From: Puniceibacterium sp. IMCC21224
GTDB lineage: Bacteria > Pseudomonadota > Alphaproteobacteria > Rhodobacterales > Rhodobacteraceae
Assembly (NCBI RefSeq): GCF_001038505.1
Contig: NZ_LDPY01000002.1
Span: 377,717 to 441,716, forward strand
DNA: 64,000 nt
Direction: 5' to 3'
A program made the translations under genes and the position numbers. Of this stretch, positions 1 through 8,071 are shown in pieces; the first letter of the stretch is position 1; each line of letters opens with the position of its first letter. The notes beneath the pieces are model-generated. The model did no database searches and was not told the origin of the DNA. It was given only the letters and a program-made list of their open reading frames with translations.

Positions 1-306
1 CGCTACGGGCAGCAACTGCTGCGCGTCGTGCCAAAGACCGAGGCGGATCATGCCGCGCTCGCCGCGCGCTACGTCGACCGGATCAGCGCGGACCGCGCAG
101 ATGCGCTGATCCTGACCTCTGACGATGCCTTTTCCGAGGGGTTTCTGGCCGAGCACGGCGCGCGCATTCGGGCGCTGTCAATCGAAGTGCCCAGCCTAAA
201 TTCGGTGTTCCTGACCCTGACAGGGCGCGAGATCCGCGATCAGGCCGCCAGCGCGCGGGATCAGACGCGGGCGTTCGGCAAGATCGGCGGGGAACATACG
301 CGATGA
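1..306 (+). CDS. ABC transporter ATP-binding protein, 3' end (5' truncated by window)
   Basis: The reading frame is open from the first base and ends at the TGA at 304-306, so only about the last 101 residues are present; the Walker A/B and signature motifs lie outside the window. The visible part is the C-terminal region that follows the ATPase core in drug/alcohol-type ABC-2 exporters, with the characteristic PSLNSVFLTLTGRE tail. The stop overlaps the start of the permease gene by ATGA, so the two are translationally coupled. In quinoprotein dehydrogenase clusters the equivalent ATPase is a PQQ-dependent-catabolism-associated protein; that link is inferred from the neighbours. Confidence 0.8.
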   Translation, partial: RYGQQLLRVVPKTEADHAALAARYVDRISADRADALILTSDDAFSEGFLAEHGARIRALSIEVPSLNSVFLTLTGREIRDQAASARDQTRAFGKIGGEHTR

Positions 307-1124
307 CAGAACGCTCGGTTCTGATGGTCCAGGTGATCGGGATCTACGCGCTGTGGCTGCGCGAGGTGAAGCGGTCGCTGCGGGACCGCGGGCAGCTGAT
401 CGGCGGGGTCAGCCGACCGATTCTGTGGGTGCTGATCATGGGCATCGGACTCAATCCCTATTTCCGGGGCGAGGTCTACGGTCAGGTGACTTTTGTCGTG
501 CCGTACACCTACCTTCAGTTCATCTTTCCCGCTGTCATCGCGCTGAACATCCTTTTCACCTCGGTGCAGGCGGCGGTCTCAGTCATCTGGGACCGCGAAT
601 TCGGCTTCCTGCGCGAGGTGCTTGTGTCGCCGCTATCGCGCGGCTCGATCCTGCTGGGCAAGGTGCTGGGCGGGGCGACCGTGGCGGTGCTGCACGGCTG
701 TCTGGTCCTGCTGCTGGCCAAGTTTGCGGATGTCAGTCTGACCCTGCCCAAGATCCTTGAGACGCTGGGGCTGATGGCCATGCTGGCCTTTGCTCTGACC
801 TCGCTCGGGGTGGTCATCGCGAACCACATCCGCAGCTTTCAGGGGTTCGGCGTGTTTTCCAATGCGGTCATCCTGCCGCTCTATTTCACGTCGAGTTCGG
901 TGTTCCCGCTGGATCCGGCCCTGACAAGTGCGCAAACGCGGGTGGTCTATCCCGACTGGCTGGTGACGGTGGTCGAATGGAACCCGCTGACCTATGCGGT
1001 GGATGCCCTGCGCGGCGCGCTGATCGGGTTCAATCAGTTCGACCCGCGCCTTGGCATCGCGATTATGGGTATCTCGGGCGTGGTGTTGTTCGCTGTCGCG
1101 CTTTACGAATTCCGCCGGGCGTGA
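303..1124 (+). CDS. ABC-2 type transporter permease (PedC-like, PQQ/alcohol-associated)
   Basis: 273 residues with about six hydrophobic segments and the ABC-2 membrane domain hallmarks, including an RDR motif near the N-terminus and the WDREFGFLREVLVSPLSR coupling region near residues 98-115. The sequence resembles the permease found beside PQQ-dependent alcohol dehydrogenases (PedC type). It partners the upstream ATPase, overlapping it by ATGA, and its own stop overlaps the GTG start of the next gene. The exported substrate of this family is not established. Start ATG at 303. Confidence 0.85.
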   Translation: MTERSVLMVQVIGIYALWLREVKRSLRDRGQLIGGVSRPILWVLIMGIGLNPYFRGEVYGQVTFVVPYTYLQFIFPAVIALNILFTSVQAAVSVIWDREFGFLREVLVSPLSRGSILLGKVLGGATVAVLHGCLVLLLAKFADVSLTLPKILETLGLMAMLAFALTSLGVVIANHIRSFQGFGVFSNAVILPLYFTSSSVFPLDPALTSAQTRVVYPDWLVTVVEWNPLTYAVDALRGALIGFNQFDPRLGIAIMGISGVVLFAVALYEFRRA

Positions 1125-1927
1125 TCCCGGTGGTCGGTTTGCACAGGGTGGCACGGGATCTCGCGGGGCTGGCCACTGTTGTCGCCCTGCTGTTGCTGGT
1201 TACGTTCCTGCCGCCGGATACCTCACTGTCGGAACTGCGCAAGACCGGCACGCTCAAGGTCTGCGTGCCGACGGCCTATCCGCCGCTGGTGACGGGCGAC
1301 GCCGCCGCACCCGGCATAGATATCGAGCTGATCCGCGCCATTGCCGACCGCCTCGAGCTGGCCGTGTCGCTGAACGAGAATCCCGCCATGGGCCGCGATT
1401 TCAACCCGCGGAACTGGCGGCTCAGCCGTGCAGCCTGCGAAATCATCGCCGGCGGTGTGGTCGACACCGACCTGACGCGGTCCTTTCTGGAAACAAGCCC
1501 GTCTTACGCTACGACCGGCTGGGCCAGCCTGTCCCCTGAACCGCTGACCGACGGCCTGTCGGGCCGCACGGTTGGCGTTCTGACGATCTTGTCGGGGCTC
1601 GACCGGATCGGGCTGTCCAGCTACCTGCGGGCGCAGGGCGTCACGGCCCGCATCCTGCCCCGCCCCGATGCGCTGGTCGCCGCGATTGCCGCAGGCGAGG
1701 TTTCCGTCGGCATCACCGAGGCATTGCTGGCCGCCAGTCTGGCACACCCCGAGGGCTGGACAACGCGACCCCTGCCGCCCGAGCTGACCCGCTACAGGCT
1801 GGTGTTCGGCCTCTGGAAGGGCGATCTGACTCTGAAGCGCGCAGTGGACCGCGCCATTGCCGACATGGCCGCGGACGGCGAAATCGAGGCGATCCTGAAA
1901 AAATACCTTGGCGCGCGGCGGTTCTAG
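1121..1927 (+). CDS. Family 3 substrate-binding protein associated with the ABC exporter
   Basis: 268 residues. An N-terminal hydrophobic segment (about residues 12-28) is a signal peptide or anchor, followed by a family 3 solute-binding fold beginning at LRKTGTLKVCVP and ending with the usual helix IEAILKKYLG. GTG at 1121 overlaps the permease stop (GTGA), which fixes the start far better than the longer upstream frame. In quinoprotein clusters such binding proteins accompany the dehydrogenase and may act in the periplasm as accessory factors rather than in import. It ends three bases before the stop of the convergent gene at 1931. Confidence 0.75.
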   Translation: MIPVVGLHRVARDLAGLATVVALLLLVTFLPPDTSLSELRKTGTLKVCVPTAYPPLVTGDAAAPGIDIELIRAIADRLELAVSLNENPAMGRDFNPRNWRLSRAACEIIAGGVVDTDLTRSFLETSPSYATTGWASLSPEPLTDGLSGRTVGVLTILSGLDRIGLSSYLRAQGVTARILPRPDALVAAIAAGEVSVGITEALLAASLAHPEGWTTRPLPPELTRYRLVFGLWKGDLTLKRAVDRAIADMAADGEIEAILKKYLGARRF

Positions 1928-1930
1928 GCC

Positions 1931-2536
1931 TTAGCCATTCGTCACCGTCAAGGACAGCAAGGCAAAGACTGGCATCAACACCGATTGCAGGACGCCAGTT
2001 GTCAACAGCACCAGCAACAGGGCTGTCGTCACCCAGACGGCCTGAACGGGCACCTTCAGCCCCACCGCCGCCAGCAGGTGCGCGCCGGTCAGGGGTGGAA
2101 TCGGCAACAGGTTCAGGATCGCCATCCACAGGCACATCCGTGCCGCAGTGCGCAAAACAGCCGCCGCCGTCAACGCGGTGGTGTAGGGCAATCCCTCCAG
2201 CGCCGGACGCACCAATGCGAGGCAGACCAGCGCCGTGACAACTAACGCAACGGTCCCCGCGAAAACCACAACCACCAGCCCTGCACGCCCCGACCGCATC
2301 GCGCCCGGGTCGATGGCAACCGGCCGTGTCCAGCCTATGCCCGTGACCACGGCCGCCAGCGCGCCGAAAAGATCGAGATGAACAATGGGCACAGCCGTCA
2401 GGCGTCCGTCGTGACGCGGCCCCCTGTCACCCAGCAGAACTGCCGCGCCCGCCACAGCGGCCCCGTGAAGCCCCGCAATGATCACGATTGCGACAAGCCG
2501 CATCCCGATCTGCGAAAGTGTCAGATCGTTCAGCAT
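1931..2536 (-). CDS. M50 (site-2 protease)-like membrane protein lacking catalytic residues
   Basis: 201 residues, about five to six transmembrane segments. The layout is that of short rhomboid-sized M50 proteases: GD..... GRLT..P..H.D..G near residues 36-58, a GW..PV.IDP stretch near 69-77, and NLLPIPPL near 142-149. However, the zinc motif HExxH reads HGAAV at residues 24-28, and the later NLLPIPPLDG reads NLLPIPPLTG (Thr150 in place of the metal-binding Asp). All three metal or catalytic positions are changed, so it is probably a pseudoprotease. It follows the cytochrome gene by 19 bp on the same strand. No clear ribosome-binding site was seen at this ATG. Confidence 0.6.
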   Translation of the reverse strand: MLNDLTLSQIGMRLVAIVIIAGLHGAAVAGAAVLLGDRGPRHDGRLTAVPIVHLDLFGALAAVVTGIGWTRPVAIDPGAMRSGRAGLVVVVFAGTVALVVTALVCLALVRPALEGLPYTTALTAAAVLRTAARMCLWMAILNLLPIPPLTGAHLLAAVGLKVPVQAVWVTTALLLVLLTTGVLQSVLMPVFALLSLTVTNG

Positions 2537-2555
2537 ACCGACCGACCGGCCGCGA

Positions 2556-3059
2556 TCACTTGGTCATGGTCAGAAGATCGAGCGCATCAAGGTCGTCGGG
2601 CAGCGGCGCCCCTTCGGAAAAGCCGTTCCGGTCAAGGATATAGGCCATGAGGTCGGCATATGTGCTCGCCGAATACCGCCCCGGGTTGCTCGGCGGCATC
2701 GCGCTGCTCATGTACCCGAACAGACCCGAGGCATTCATGTCATCCGAGTATTTCGTGAGGAAACTCACACTGCGCAACGATGCCCCACCGTTCATCCCGC
2801 CCTTGAGATCCTTGCCATGGCAATCCTCGCAGTCTTTCTGGTACTGCGCCTTGCCACGATCGGACTGTTCGGCCGAATAGGACACCGGACGTTCTTGCGG
2901 CGTCGCGTCGGCCTGCGCGAGGAAAATCCTCTCGGGGCTGTCGGCTGCATCGGTCGTACCGTGCAGCGGCGATGCCGACGACAATAGTGGCACCGCAAAA
3001 GCACTGAACCCCAGGGTCAGCGCGACGCACCTTGCGGTGCGTGAAATGGTCAGCGTCAT
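2556..3059 (-). CDS. Monohaem c-type cytochrome
   Basis: 167 residues from ATG 3059, chosen because a GGAGG lies 8 bases upstream; the longer frame to 3191 has no such signal. Residues 1-30 form a signal peptide, so the protein is exported to the periplasm. One haem-binding motif, CEDCH, lies at residues 77-81. A later MPPSNPG stretch supplies the axial methionine and is typical of cytochromes or cytochrome domains that take electrons from quinoprotein alcohol dehydrogenases. This fits the adjacent PQQ-type ABC genes, although no dehydrogenase is in the window. Confidence 0.85.
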   Translation of the reverse strand: MTLTISRTARCVALTLGFSAFAVPLLSSASPLHGTTDAADSPERIFLAQADATPQERPVSYSAEQSDRGKAQYQKDCEDCHGKDLKGGMNGGASLRSVSFLTKYSDDMNASGLFGYMSSAMPPSNPGRYSASTYADLMAYILDRNGFSEGAPLPDDLDALDLLTMTK

Positions 3060-3525
3060 TGATGTCCTCCCAGTCATCATCCGGTCGCCCAAGGACAGGG
3101 CGCCGGGCCACCGTTCAAGGAACACGCGGCCCGTCAGAAGGCCAGAAAAGCCCATGCAGGGATCGTATGCAAGGCCGATTTTCACATCCATCAGAGGGTT
3201 GCACCTCCTCTTGCCGAGATCGAAGTCGGCAGCGCACCTGCCTGTCCCGGTCTGGTCTACGCTGGTGCCACATGGACAACCGAAGGCGTGCTCGGCCCTG
3301 TCGATATCTTGTGGACAATTTCTGGCGTCGGACAGGTACAGTCACCGCTACCTAACTGAAAGTAGGCATATATTCAACGAACGGCGCTCCATCACGCCGA
3401 ACACCTAGCCCCGTCAGCTTTCTATATATTTGCGCGCACTTACTGATGAATTCGTTGTTGAAAACAAGAGCTACGCGGGCAGAGCAGCATGAGAAACCTT
3501 CTGGGCTCAGAAACGCTTGGTGCCC
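3060..3525. other. Intergenic stretch upstream of the cytochrome gene
   Basis: About 466 bases with no supported gene. It must carry the promoter of the cytochrome c/M50-like pair transcribed leftwards. AT content rises around 3350-3450. I see no RNA gene or clear repeat. Confidence 0.4.
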
Positions 3526-4048
3526 TCAGTGAAATACTGGATGTGTCAATCTCGGCGACAAAAGGGGGCCATTTATTGGCGCAAAATTGGGCCACGCGGC
3601 AACCCGCACCATCCAAGAGGAGAGCAATTCGTCACGGAATGGACGAGGAGCCACGGGAAGCCGGATCACCCCGGTCATACTGGCACCGGGGACTGCATGT
3701 TTTTTTCGAGATTGGCGGCGACCAGTCTGCGTCATCGACATCAATGGCAGAACCAAGTTGTCCCCAAAACTTTCGACATCAAGCCTTTCCCGGTCAGAAA
3801 AAACGATCGCTTCCGCTGCGGTCTCCATCAAACGAAATATGTGCGCCGTCACACCGGAGGTCAGCATAAGGATTCGTGCCCTAGTCGCCGCGCTGGTCAG
3901 ATCGGATGGTTTGCGCGATGGCAAGATGTGCCGATGCTTTTCAAAAGCTCGGCAAAATCCGCATCGTTCTTCCAGGGCTTCAGATGAAAGGCTTCGAACC
4001 GCTCCGCCAGTTGGGCATCCAGTCGCGCGACGGTTAGAGGCCATCAAT
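3526..4048 (-). pseudogene. Frameshifted TniB-TniQ transposition gene remnant
   Basis: Two reading frames together spell the C-terminal half of a TniB-type AAA+ transposition protein: LDAQLAERFEAFHLKPW in one frame (about 4040-3930), then PSRKPSDLTSAATRARIL and ETAAEAI in the frame that stays open to 3526. It continues without a stop into what looks like the N-terminus of TniQ (APRPFRDELLSSWMVRVA, about 3650-3590), after which similarity ends. At least one frameshift near 3930 and loss of both gene ends make it non-functional. This is the trace of a Tn5053/Tn7-like element; no TniA or terminal repeats were found. Confidence 0.65.
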
Positions 4049-4135
4049 CGCACCCTTCCCGTGCGAAGGCAGCGAGAAAGGTGATTGCCTGACGAAGCCA
4101 TAAGGCTCCGCTCCTTTGAGGTTGGGATCGGGGGG

Positions 4136-4429
4136 CTAAACGCCGTCGATCAAGATATCCAGAGCACGCTTTAATGCGTCTCGATGCTCGGCGAGAGACC
4201 CAATGCGGTCAATCAGTTCCACACCGGGAACGGCGGCCAGTTCCTGCGTACGGACGATCCACGTCGCCCCATCCACCTCGACAGAAGGTGTCAGATCCGG
4301 GAACGCTGTATAGCGCCCGGCTTCACGCAGAGGGGCCACGATGCGAGACGCGTCGATGCCGATCAGATCGGTTTGCAAGTCAACAACAAGCTGCCCGCCC
4401 CTAAGGCGATAGAGATCAAACTGTGCCAT
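4136..4429 (-). CDS. ccdB: CcdB-family toxin
   Basis: 97 residues matching the CcdB gyrase-poison family along its length: N-terminal FDLYR, an LQTDLI stretch, the IVAPL strand, and a C-terminal helix after LAEHRDALKRALD. It starts 12 bp after the ccdA stop, in the usual antitoxin-first order. The last residues are IDGV, whereas the well-studied F-plasmid toxin ends in WGI and needs that Trp for gyrase poisoning, so toxicity may be reduced or altered. The pair abuts a transposition-gene remnant, consistent with arrival on a mobile element. Confidence 0.85.
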   Translation of the reverse strand: MAQFDLYRLRGGQLVVDLQTDLIGIDASRIVAPLREAGRYTAFPDLTPSVEVDGATWIVRTQELAAVPGVELIDRIGSLAEHRDALKRALDILIDGV

Positions 4430-4441
4430 GTCAGAGAAACC

Positions 4442-4663
4442 CTAGAAGCTTCGAAACTGAGTGAGCGGCAATCCGTCTTTGGCGACCTCCTTGGCATAGG
4501 CATTGATCGCGTCTTCGTTCTCAATCCGCCACAGACGGTTGCGCTCAGACTTGGCCGCATCGGCGATCGCCGCCTCCGCAAGGCGAGACATGTTAAGCCC
4601 AAGCGCGCGAGCGGCTTCGGCCACGTCCGCATCCAGCGTCAAATTCACTTTTATCCGCCCCAT
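4442..4663 (-). CDS. ccdA: CcdA-family antitoxin
   Basis: 73 residues from ATG 4663. The N-terminus (MGRIKVNLTLDADVAEAARA) is a ribbon-helix-helix DNA-binding domain. The C-terminal half, rich in charged residues and ending LPLTQFRSF, is the flexible toxin-neutralising tail. The longer frame to 4756 would add 31 residues upstream of the ribbon strand and is rejected. CcdA normally represses its own operon with CcdB; the repeat just upstream (4675-4701) is a candidate operator. Confidence 0.85.
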   Translation of the reverse strand: MGRIKVNLTLDADVAEAARALGLNMSRLAEAAIADAAKSERNRLWRIENEDAINAYAKEVAKDGLPLTQFRSF

Positions 4664-4674
4664 CAAAGCCTCTT

Positions 4675-4701
4675 GGAGTATACGTATGACTAAGGAGTAT
4701 A
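4675..4701 (-). promoter_or_regulatory. ccdA: Candidate ccdAB operator/promoter with direct repeat
   Basis: The octamer GGAGTATA occurs twice, at 4675-4682 and 4694-4701, 19 bp apart. Read on the minus strand each copy gives TATACTCC, so one can also serve as a -10 element (TATACT) directly upstream of ccdA. Two evenly spaced copies fit binding by CcdA ribbon-helix-helix dimers. Inferred from position only. Confidence 0.35.
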
Positions 4702-5089
4702 AGTCAAACACCTCAACATCGCAAGACGGGTCAGACCTATTGCTCTGCCCTCTCACGTCGCAGATTCCGGTGCACTCGATCAGCTAGAAACCGCACGGGA
4801 TTACGGTAGCCCTCAAGGCGGCGTCCGGAAATCTGGCTGAACATCGGCACGCGCTACGACCAACCAACATTATGGTCAACAACTTGGCGATGCCATTTGA
4901 GGTTCTGTCGGTGGTTGGTTCCGACTTTCGCATGGCTCGGCCAGCTACGACAAAATTCGGTATTGTATATCTCAACTTTATAATGTTGAATTTCCCGGAA
5001 GCGTCTGGGCTACTGTGGACCGCTGCCAAGACCGTAAATGCGATCCAAAAAAATCCGGGCGCAACGACGTTCATCCAGGGAGGAAGACA
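4702..5089. other. Intergenic region between ccdAB and the TAXI importer
   Basis: About 390 bases without a supported gene. It should contain the promoter for the rightward TRAP-TAXI operon. An AT-rich stretch around 4950-5000 is a plausible site. A strong ribosome-binding site (AGGGAGGAAG) precedes the ATG at 5090. Confidence 0.35.
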
Positions 5090-6040
5090 ATGAAAATCCG
5101 TATACTTGCCGCCGCAGCCACGTTCGGTGTGCTGGGGGCCAACGCTGCCATGGCGCAACCGCTGGGCATTGGCACCATGGGTCAGGGCACATCTGGCTAT
5201 TCGATGGGGGCCGCGATCTCTTCTGTTCTGGCAGACAACGGCGTCAACGCGCTGGTGCAGCCGGCCGCAGGCACCAGTGCCTTTTTACCGCTGGTGCAGA
5301 CCGGAGAGTTGGATTTCGGTATTGCCAACGCCATGGAGATTGGCGAGGCGATCAGCGGACAGGAAGCATTCGAGGGTCGTCCGCTGGCCGATCTGCGCAT
5401 GGTGACGCGGCTGTTCCCATTTCGGGTCGGCGTGTTTGTACGCGACGACAGCGGGATCGAAGCGATTGCCGACCTTGCCGGTCACAGCCTGACCTATGGA
5501 TTTACCAGTCAGGTCACGCTGAACCGGGCGCTGAACGCGATTCTGGCTACCGCCGACCTTGGCGCCGATGACATCGAACCGGTGATGGTGCCCAACGTGG
5601 TGCGCGGCGCCGATGATTTTTCCGCCGGACAGGCCGATGCGGCGTTCTTTGCCATGGGGTCGGGCAAGGTGTCCGAAGTCGATGCCTCGGTCGGCGGGCT
5701 GCATTTCCTGCCGCTGGCAGATGATGCGGAATCGTTGGCCCGTTTACAGGCCATCGTGCCGCAGGCCTATATCCAGACCGTCGACCCGGCCCCCAACCTG
5801 ACCGGTGTGGACGCGCCGATGCCGGTGATGTCCTACGATTACGTGCTGGTTGCCGGAACCCATGTCCCTGATGAGGTAATCGCCCAGGTAGTCAAGGTTC
5901 TGAATGAAAACCAGCCTGCGCTGGCCGAAGCATTCGCCAGCTTTTCCAAGATGGAGCCGGACGCCATGTACCGCGAAATGGGTGTGCCGTGGCACGAGGG
6001 CGCGCTGGCAGCCTATCGCGAACTTGGTCAGGTTGACTGA
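5090..6040 (+). CDS. TAXI-family TRAP transporter substrate-binding protein
   Basis: 316 residues from ATG 5090, which has an AGGGAGGAAG ribosome-binding site. Residues 1-22 are a Sec signal peptide ending AMA. The mature part follows the TAXI pattern: IGTMGQGTSGYSMGAAISSVL at its start, a binding-cleft region around DFGIANAMEIGEA, and the RVGVFVRDDSGIEAIADLAG hinge. It captures a small organic acid in the periplasm for the TRAP permease encoded 86 bp downstream. A hairpin in that gap may keep its expression above that of the permease. Confidence 0.9.
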   Translation: MKIRILAAAATFGVLGANAAMAQPLGIGTMGQGTSGYSMGAAISSVLADNGVNALVQPAAGTSAFLPLVQTGELDFGIANAMEIGEAISGQEAFEGRPLADLRMVTRLFPFRVGVFVRDDSGIEAIADLAGHSLTYGFTSQVTLNRALNAILATADLGADDIEPVMVPNVVRGADDFSAGQADAAFFAMGSGKVSEVDASVGGLHFLPLADDAESLARLQAIVPQAYIQTVDPAPNLTGVDAPMPVMSYDYVLVAGTHVPDEVIAQVVKVLNENQPALAEAFASFSKMEPDAMYREMGVPWHEGALAAYRELGQVD

Positions 6041-6077
6041 ACAGTGATGGCCGCTCGCGTGGTGGCCAAACTCTTGC

Positions 6078-6102
6078 GCCGTCGGGATGAAAATCCGACG
6101 GC
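6078..6102 (+). terminator. Intercistronic hairpin after the TAXI SBP gene
   Basis: GCCGTCGG (6078-6085) pairs with CCGACGGC (6095-6102) around a 9-base loop. There is no T-tract, so it is more likely a partial terminator or mRNA 3' stabiliser between SBP and permease genes than a full stop. Confidence 0.45.
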
Positions 6103-6126
6103 ACATTCCGCTGGACGAGAGAACAC

Positions 6127-8040
6127 ATGACCATGACCGCATCACGACTGGACCGGACGCTTGCGGGTATCGCCTGGCTATTGGCGACGCTGATGACGCT
6201 GGCCGCCATCAGCTATGCGCTGGACGTGCCGCGTCGCCTGTCGATGGCGCTGTTCACAGAACAATATCTGGCGCTGATCCTCGCCTTTACACTGGGGATT
6301 GCGTTTCTTAAATATCCGCTGTTCTCGGGCTGGTTCCGGCTGCTGGATCTGCTGTTGTCTGTTCTGGGGTTTGGTGCAGCGATGTATGTCGCGCTGTTCT
6401 ACCCCGTTCTGGTCAACGAGCTGGTGTACAAACCACTGAGCGGCGTCATCATCGCAGTGATCATCACGCTTTTGACGGTCGAGGCGGTGCGACGCGCCAC
6501 CGGCTGGGGGCTGACGCTCGTGGTGGCGGGGTTCCTGCTGTACGGCTTGCTGGGGCATCTGCTGCCGTTCGGGCTGTCGCGCCAGATCCTGCCGGACCGG
6601 TTGTTTATCTATTCCGCCATGGACACCAATGCGCTGATCGGACTGCCACTGATGGTGGCGTCGATTGTGGTCTACGGCTTCATCCTGATGGGGCAGGTGC
6701 TGCAACGGTCGGGCGGCGGCGCGTTCTTTAACGATCTGGCGCTGGCGCTCGTCGGGCGCACAACTGGCGGGGCAGCCAAGATCGCGGTGGTTTCGTCCTT
6801 CCTGTTTGGCTCGGTCTCGGGCAGTGCGGTGGCCAATGTGGTGGCGTCGGGCGTGGTCACGATTCCGATGATGAAGCGCGCGGGCTACAGCCCGAAATTC
6901 GCCGCCGCGACCGAGGCGCTTGCCTCGACCGGTGGTCAGCTGGCGCCGCCGATCATGGGGGCTGCGGCCTTCTTGATGGCCGAATTTTTGCAGGTCTCTT
7001 ACGCCACGGTGGTCGCGGCGGCGCTGATCCCGACGCTGCTCTATTACTTCTCCATCGGGCTCTATGTGCATATCCATGCCAGTGCGGCGGGCCTCAGCAT
7101 CCCCGACGATGTCGAGATTCCGCGGGTGCGCGATGTCGTGCTTGACGGCTGGCATTTCATCCTGCCCTTTGTGATCCTGATCTGGACCCTGTTTGGCCTG
7201 AATTGGCGGCCCGAAGTGTCAGCCCTGGCGGCGGCGGGTAGTCTGGCGGCGCTGTCGCTGGTCGTGCCCTACCGGGGTCAGCGGGCGCGGCTGCGCGACA
7301 TCCTAAAGGTGATCCCCGAAACCGGCAGTTCGGTGGTCGAGATCATCGCGATTTCCGCCGCGGCCGGCATCGTGATCGGGGTGCTCAACCTGACCGGGCT
7401 GTCGTTTGCGCTGACCTTGCAGTTGGTGCAGCTGGCGGATGGCAACATGATCCTGCTGCTGGTGATCGCGGCGTTGGTGTCGATCGTACTCGGCATGGGA
7501 ATGCCGACCGTGGGGGTCTATGTGCTGCTGGCCAGCCTTGTCGGCCCGGGGCTGGTGCGGGCCGGGATCGACCCGGTCGCGGCGCATATGTTCCTGCTGT
7601 ATTTCGGGATGTTGTCGATGGTGACGCCGCCCGTCGCCATGGCTAGCTTTACCGCCGCCGCCATTGCGCGCGCCGACCCGATGCAGACCGGCTGGCAGGC
7701 GGTCAAGATGGGCTGGGTCGCCTACCTTATCCCCTTTGTCTTTGTGTTCGAGCCGGGGCTGGTGATGCGCGGCACCTGGGGCGACGTGATCTGGAGCGCG
7801 GTGCCCGCCGTGATCGGTGTGATCTTTGCCACCGGCGCGATCTACGGCTATATGTGGCGCCCCCTGCGGCTGGCCGAACGTCTGGCGATGATGGCGCTGG
7901 GGCTGATCGCCCTGCTGCCGCTGGATCTGGGGGGCCAGTCCCGCCATCTGATCAGTCTTGCCGCGCTGGCGGCGGGGCTGGCTCTGCTGCTGATGATCCG
8001 TCGCAACGCCCCGGCCCGACCCCTTGAAACCGGCCATTGA
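6127..8040 (+). CDS. TRAP transporter permease, fused DctQ-DctM type
   Basis: 637 residues, highly hydrophobic. The N-terminal about 170 residues correspond to the small DctQ-like part. The rest is the large DctM domain with the family stretches GSVSGSAVANVVASGVVTIPMMKRAGY (near 234-262), GGQLAPPIMGAAAF, and VLGMGMPTVGVYVLLA, plus FGMLSMVTPPVAMASF near the end. Fused permeases are usual for TAXI-type TRAP systems. It is a Na+-driven secondary importer working with the SBP just upstream, and is followed 31 bp later by a cytoplasmic amidohydrolase that may act on the imported compound. Confidence 0.93.
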   Translation: MTMTASRLDRTLAGIAWLLATLMTLAAISYALDVPRRLSMALFTEQYLALILAFTLGIAFLKYPLFSGWFRLLDLLLSVLGFGAAMYVALFYPVLVNELVYKPLSGVIIAVIITLLTVEAVRRATGWGLTLVVAGFLLYGLLGHLLPFGLSRQILPDRLFIYSAMDTNALIGLPLMVASIVVYGFILMGQVLQRSGGGAFFNDLALALVGRTTGGAAKIAVVSSFLFGSVSGSAVANVVASGVVTIPMMKRAGYSPKFAAATEALASTGGQLAPPIMGAAAFLMAEFLQVSYATVVAAALIPTLLYYFSIGLYVHIHASAAGLSIPDDVEIPRVRDVVLDGWHFILPFVILIWTLFGLNWRPEVSALAAAGSLAALSLVVPYRGQRARLRDILKVIPETGSSVVEIIAISAAAGIVIGVLNLTGLSFALTLQLVQLADGNMILLLVIAALVSIVLGMGMPTVGVYVLLASLVGPGLVRAGIDPVAAHMFLLYFGMLSMVTPPVAMASFTAAAIARADPMQTGWQAVKMGWVAYLIPFVFVFEPGLVMRGTWGDVIWSAVPAVIGVIFATGAIYGYMWRPLRLAERLAMMALGLIALLPLDLGGQSRHLISLAALAAGLALLLMIRRNAPARPLETGH

Positions 8041-8071
8041 GAACAGGCCAGAACAACCCGATGGAAAACAC

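Noticed and set aside
6178..7155. Long minus-strand open frame (325 aa) opposite the TRAP permease
   Set aside because: Low-complexity His/Gln/Arg-rich translation typical of the antisense of a GC-rich membrane-protein gene; no ribosome-binding site or family match.
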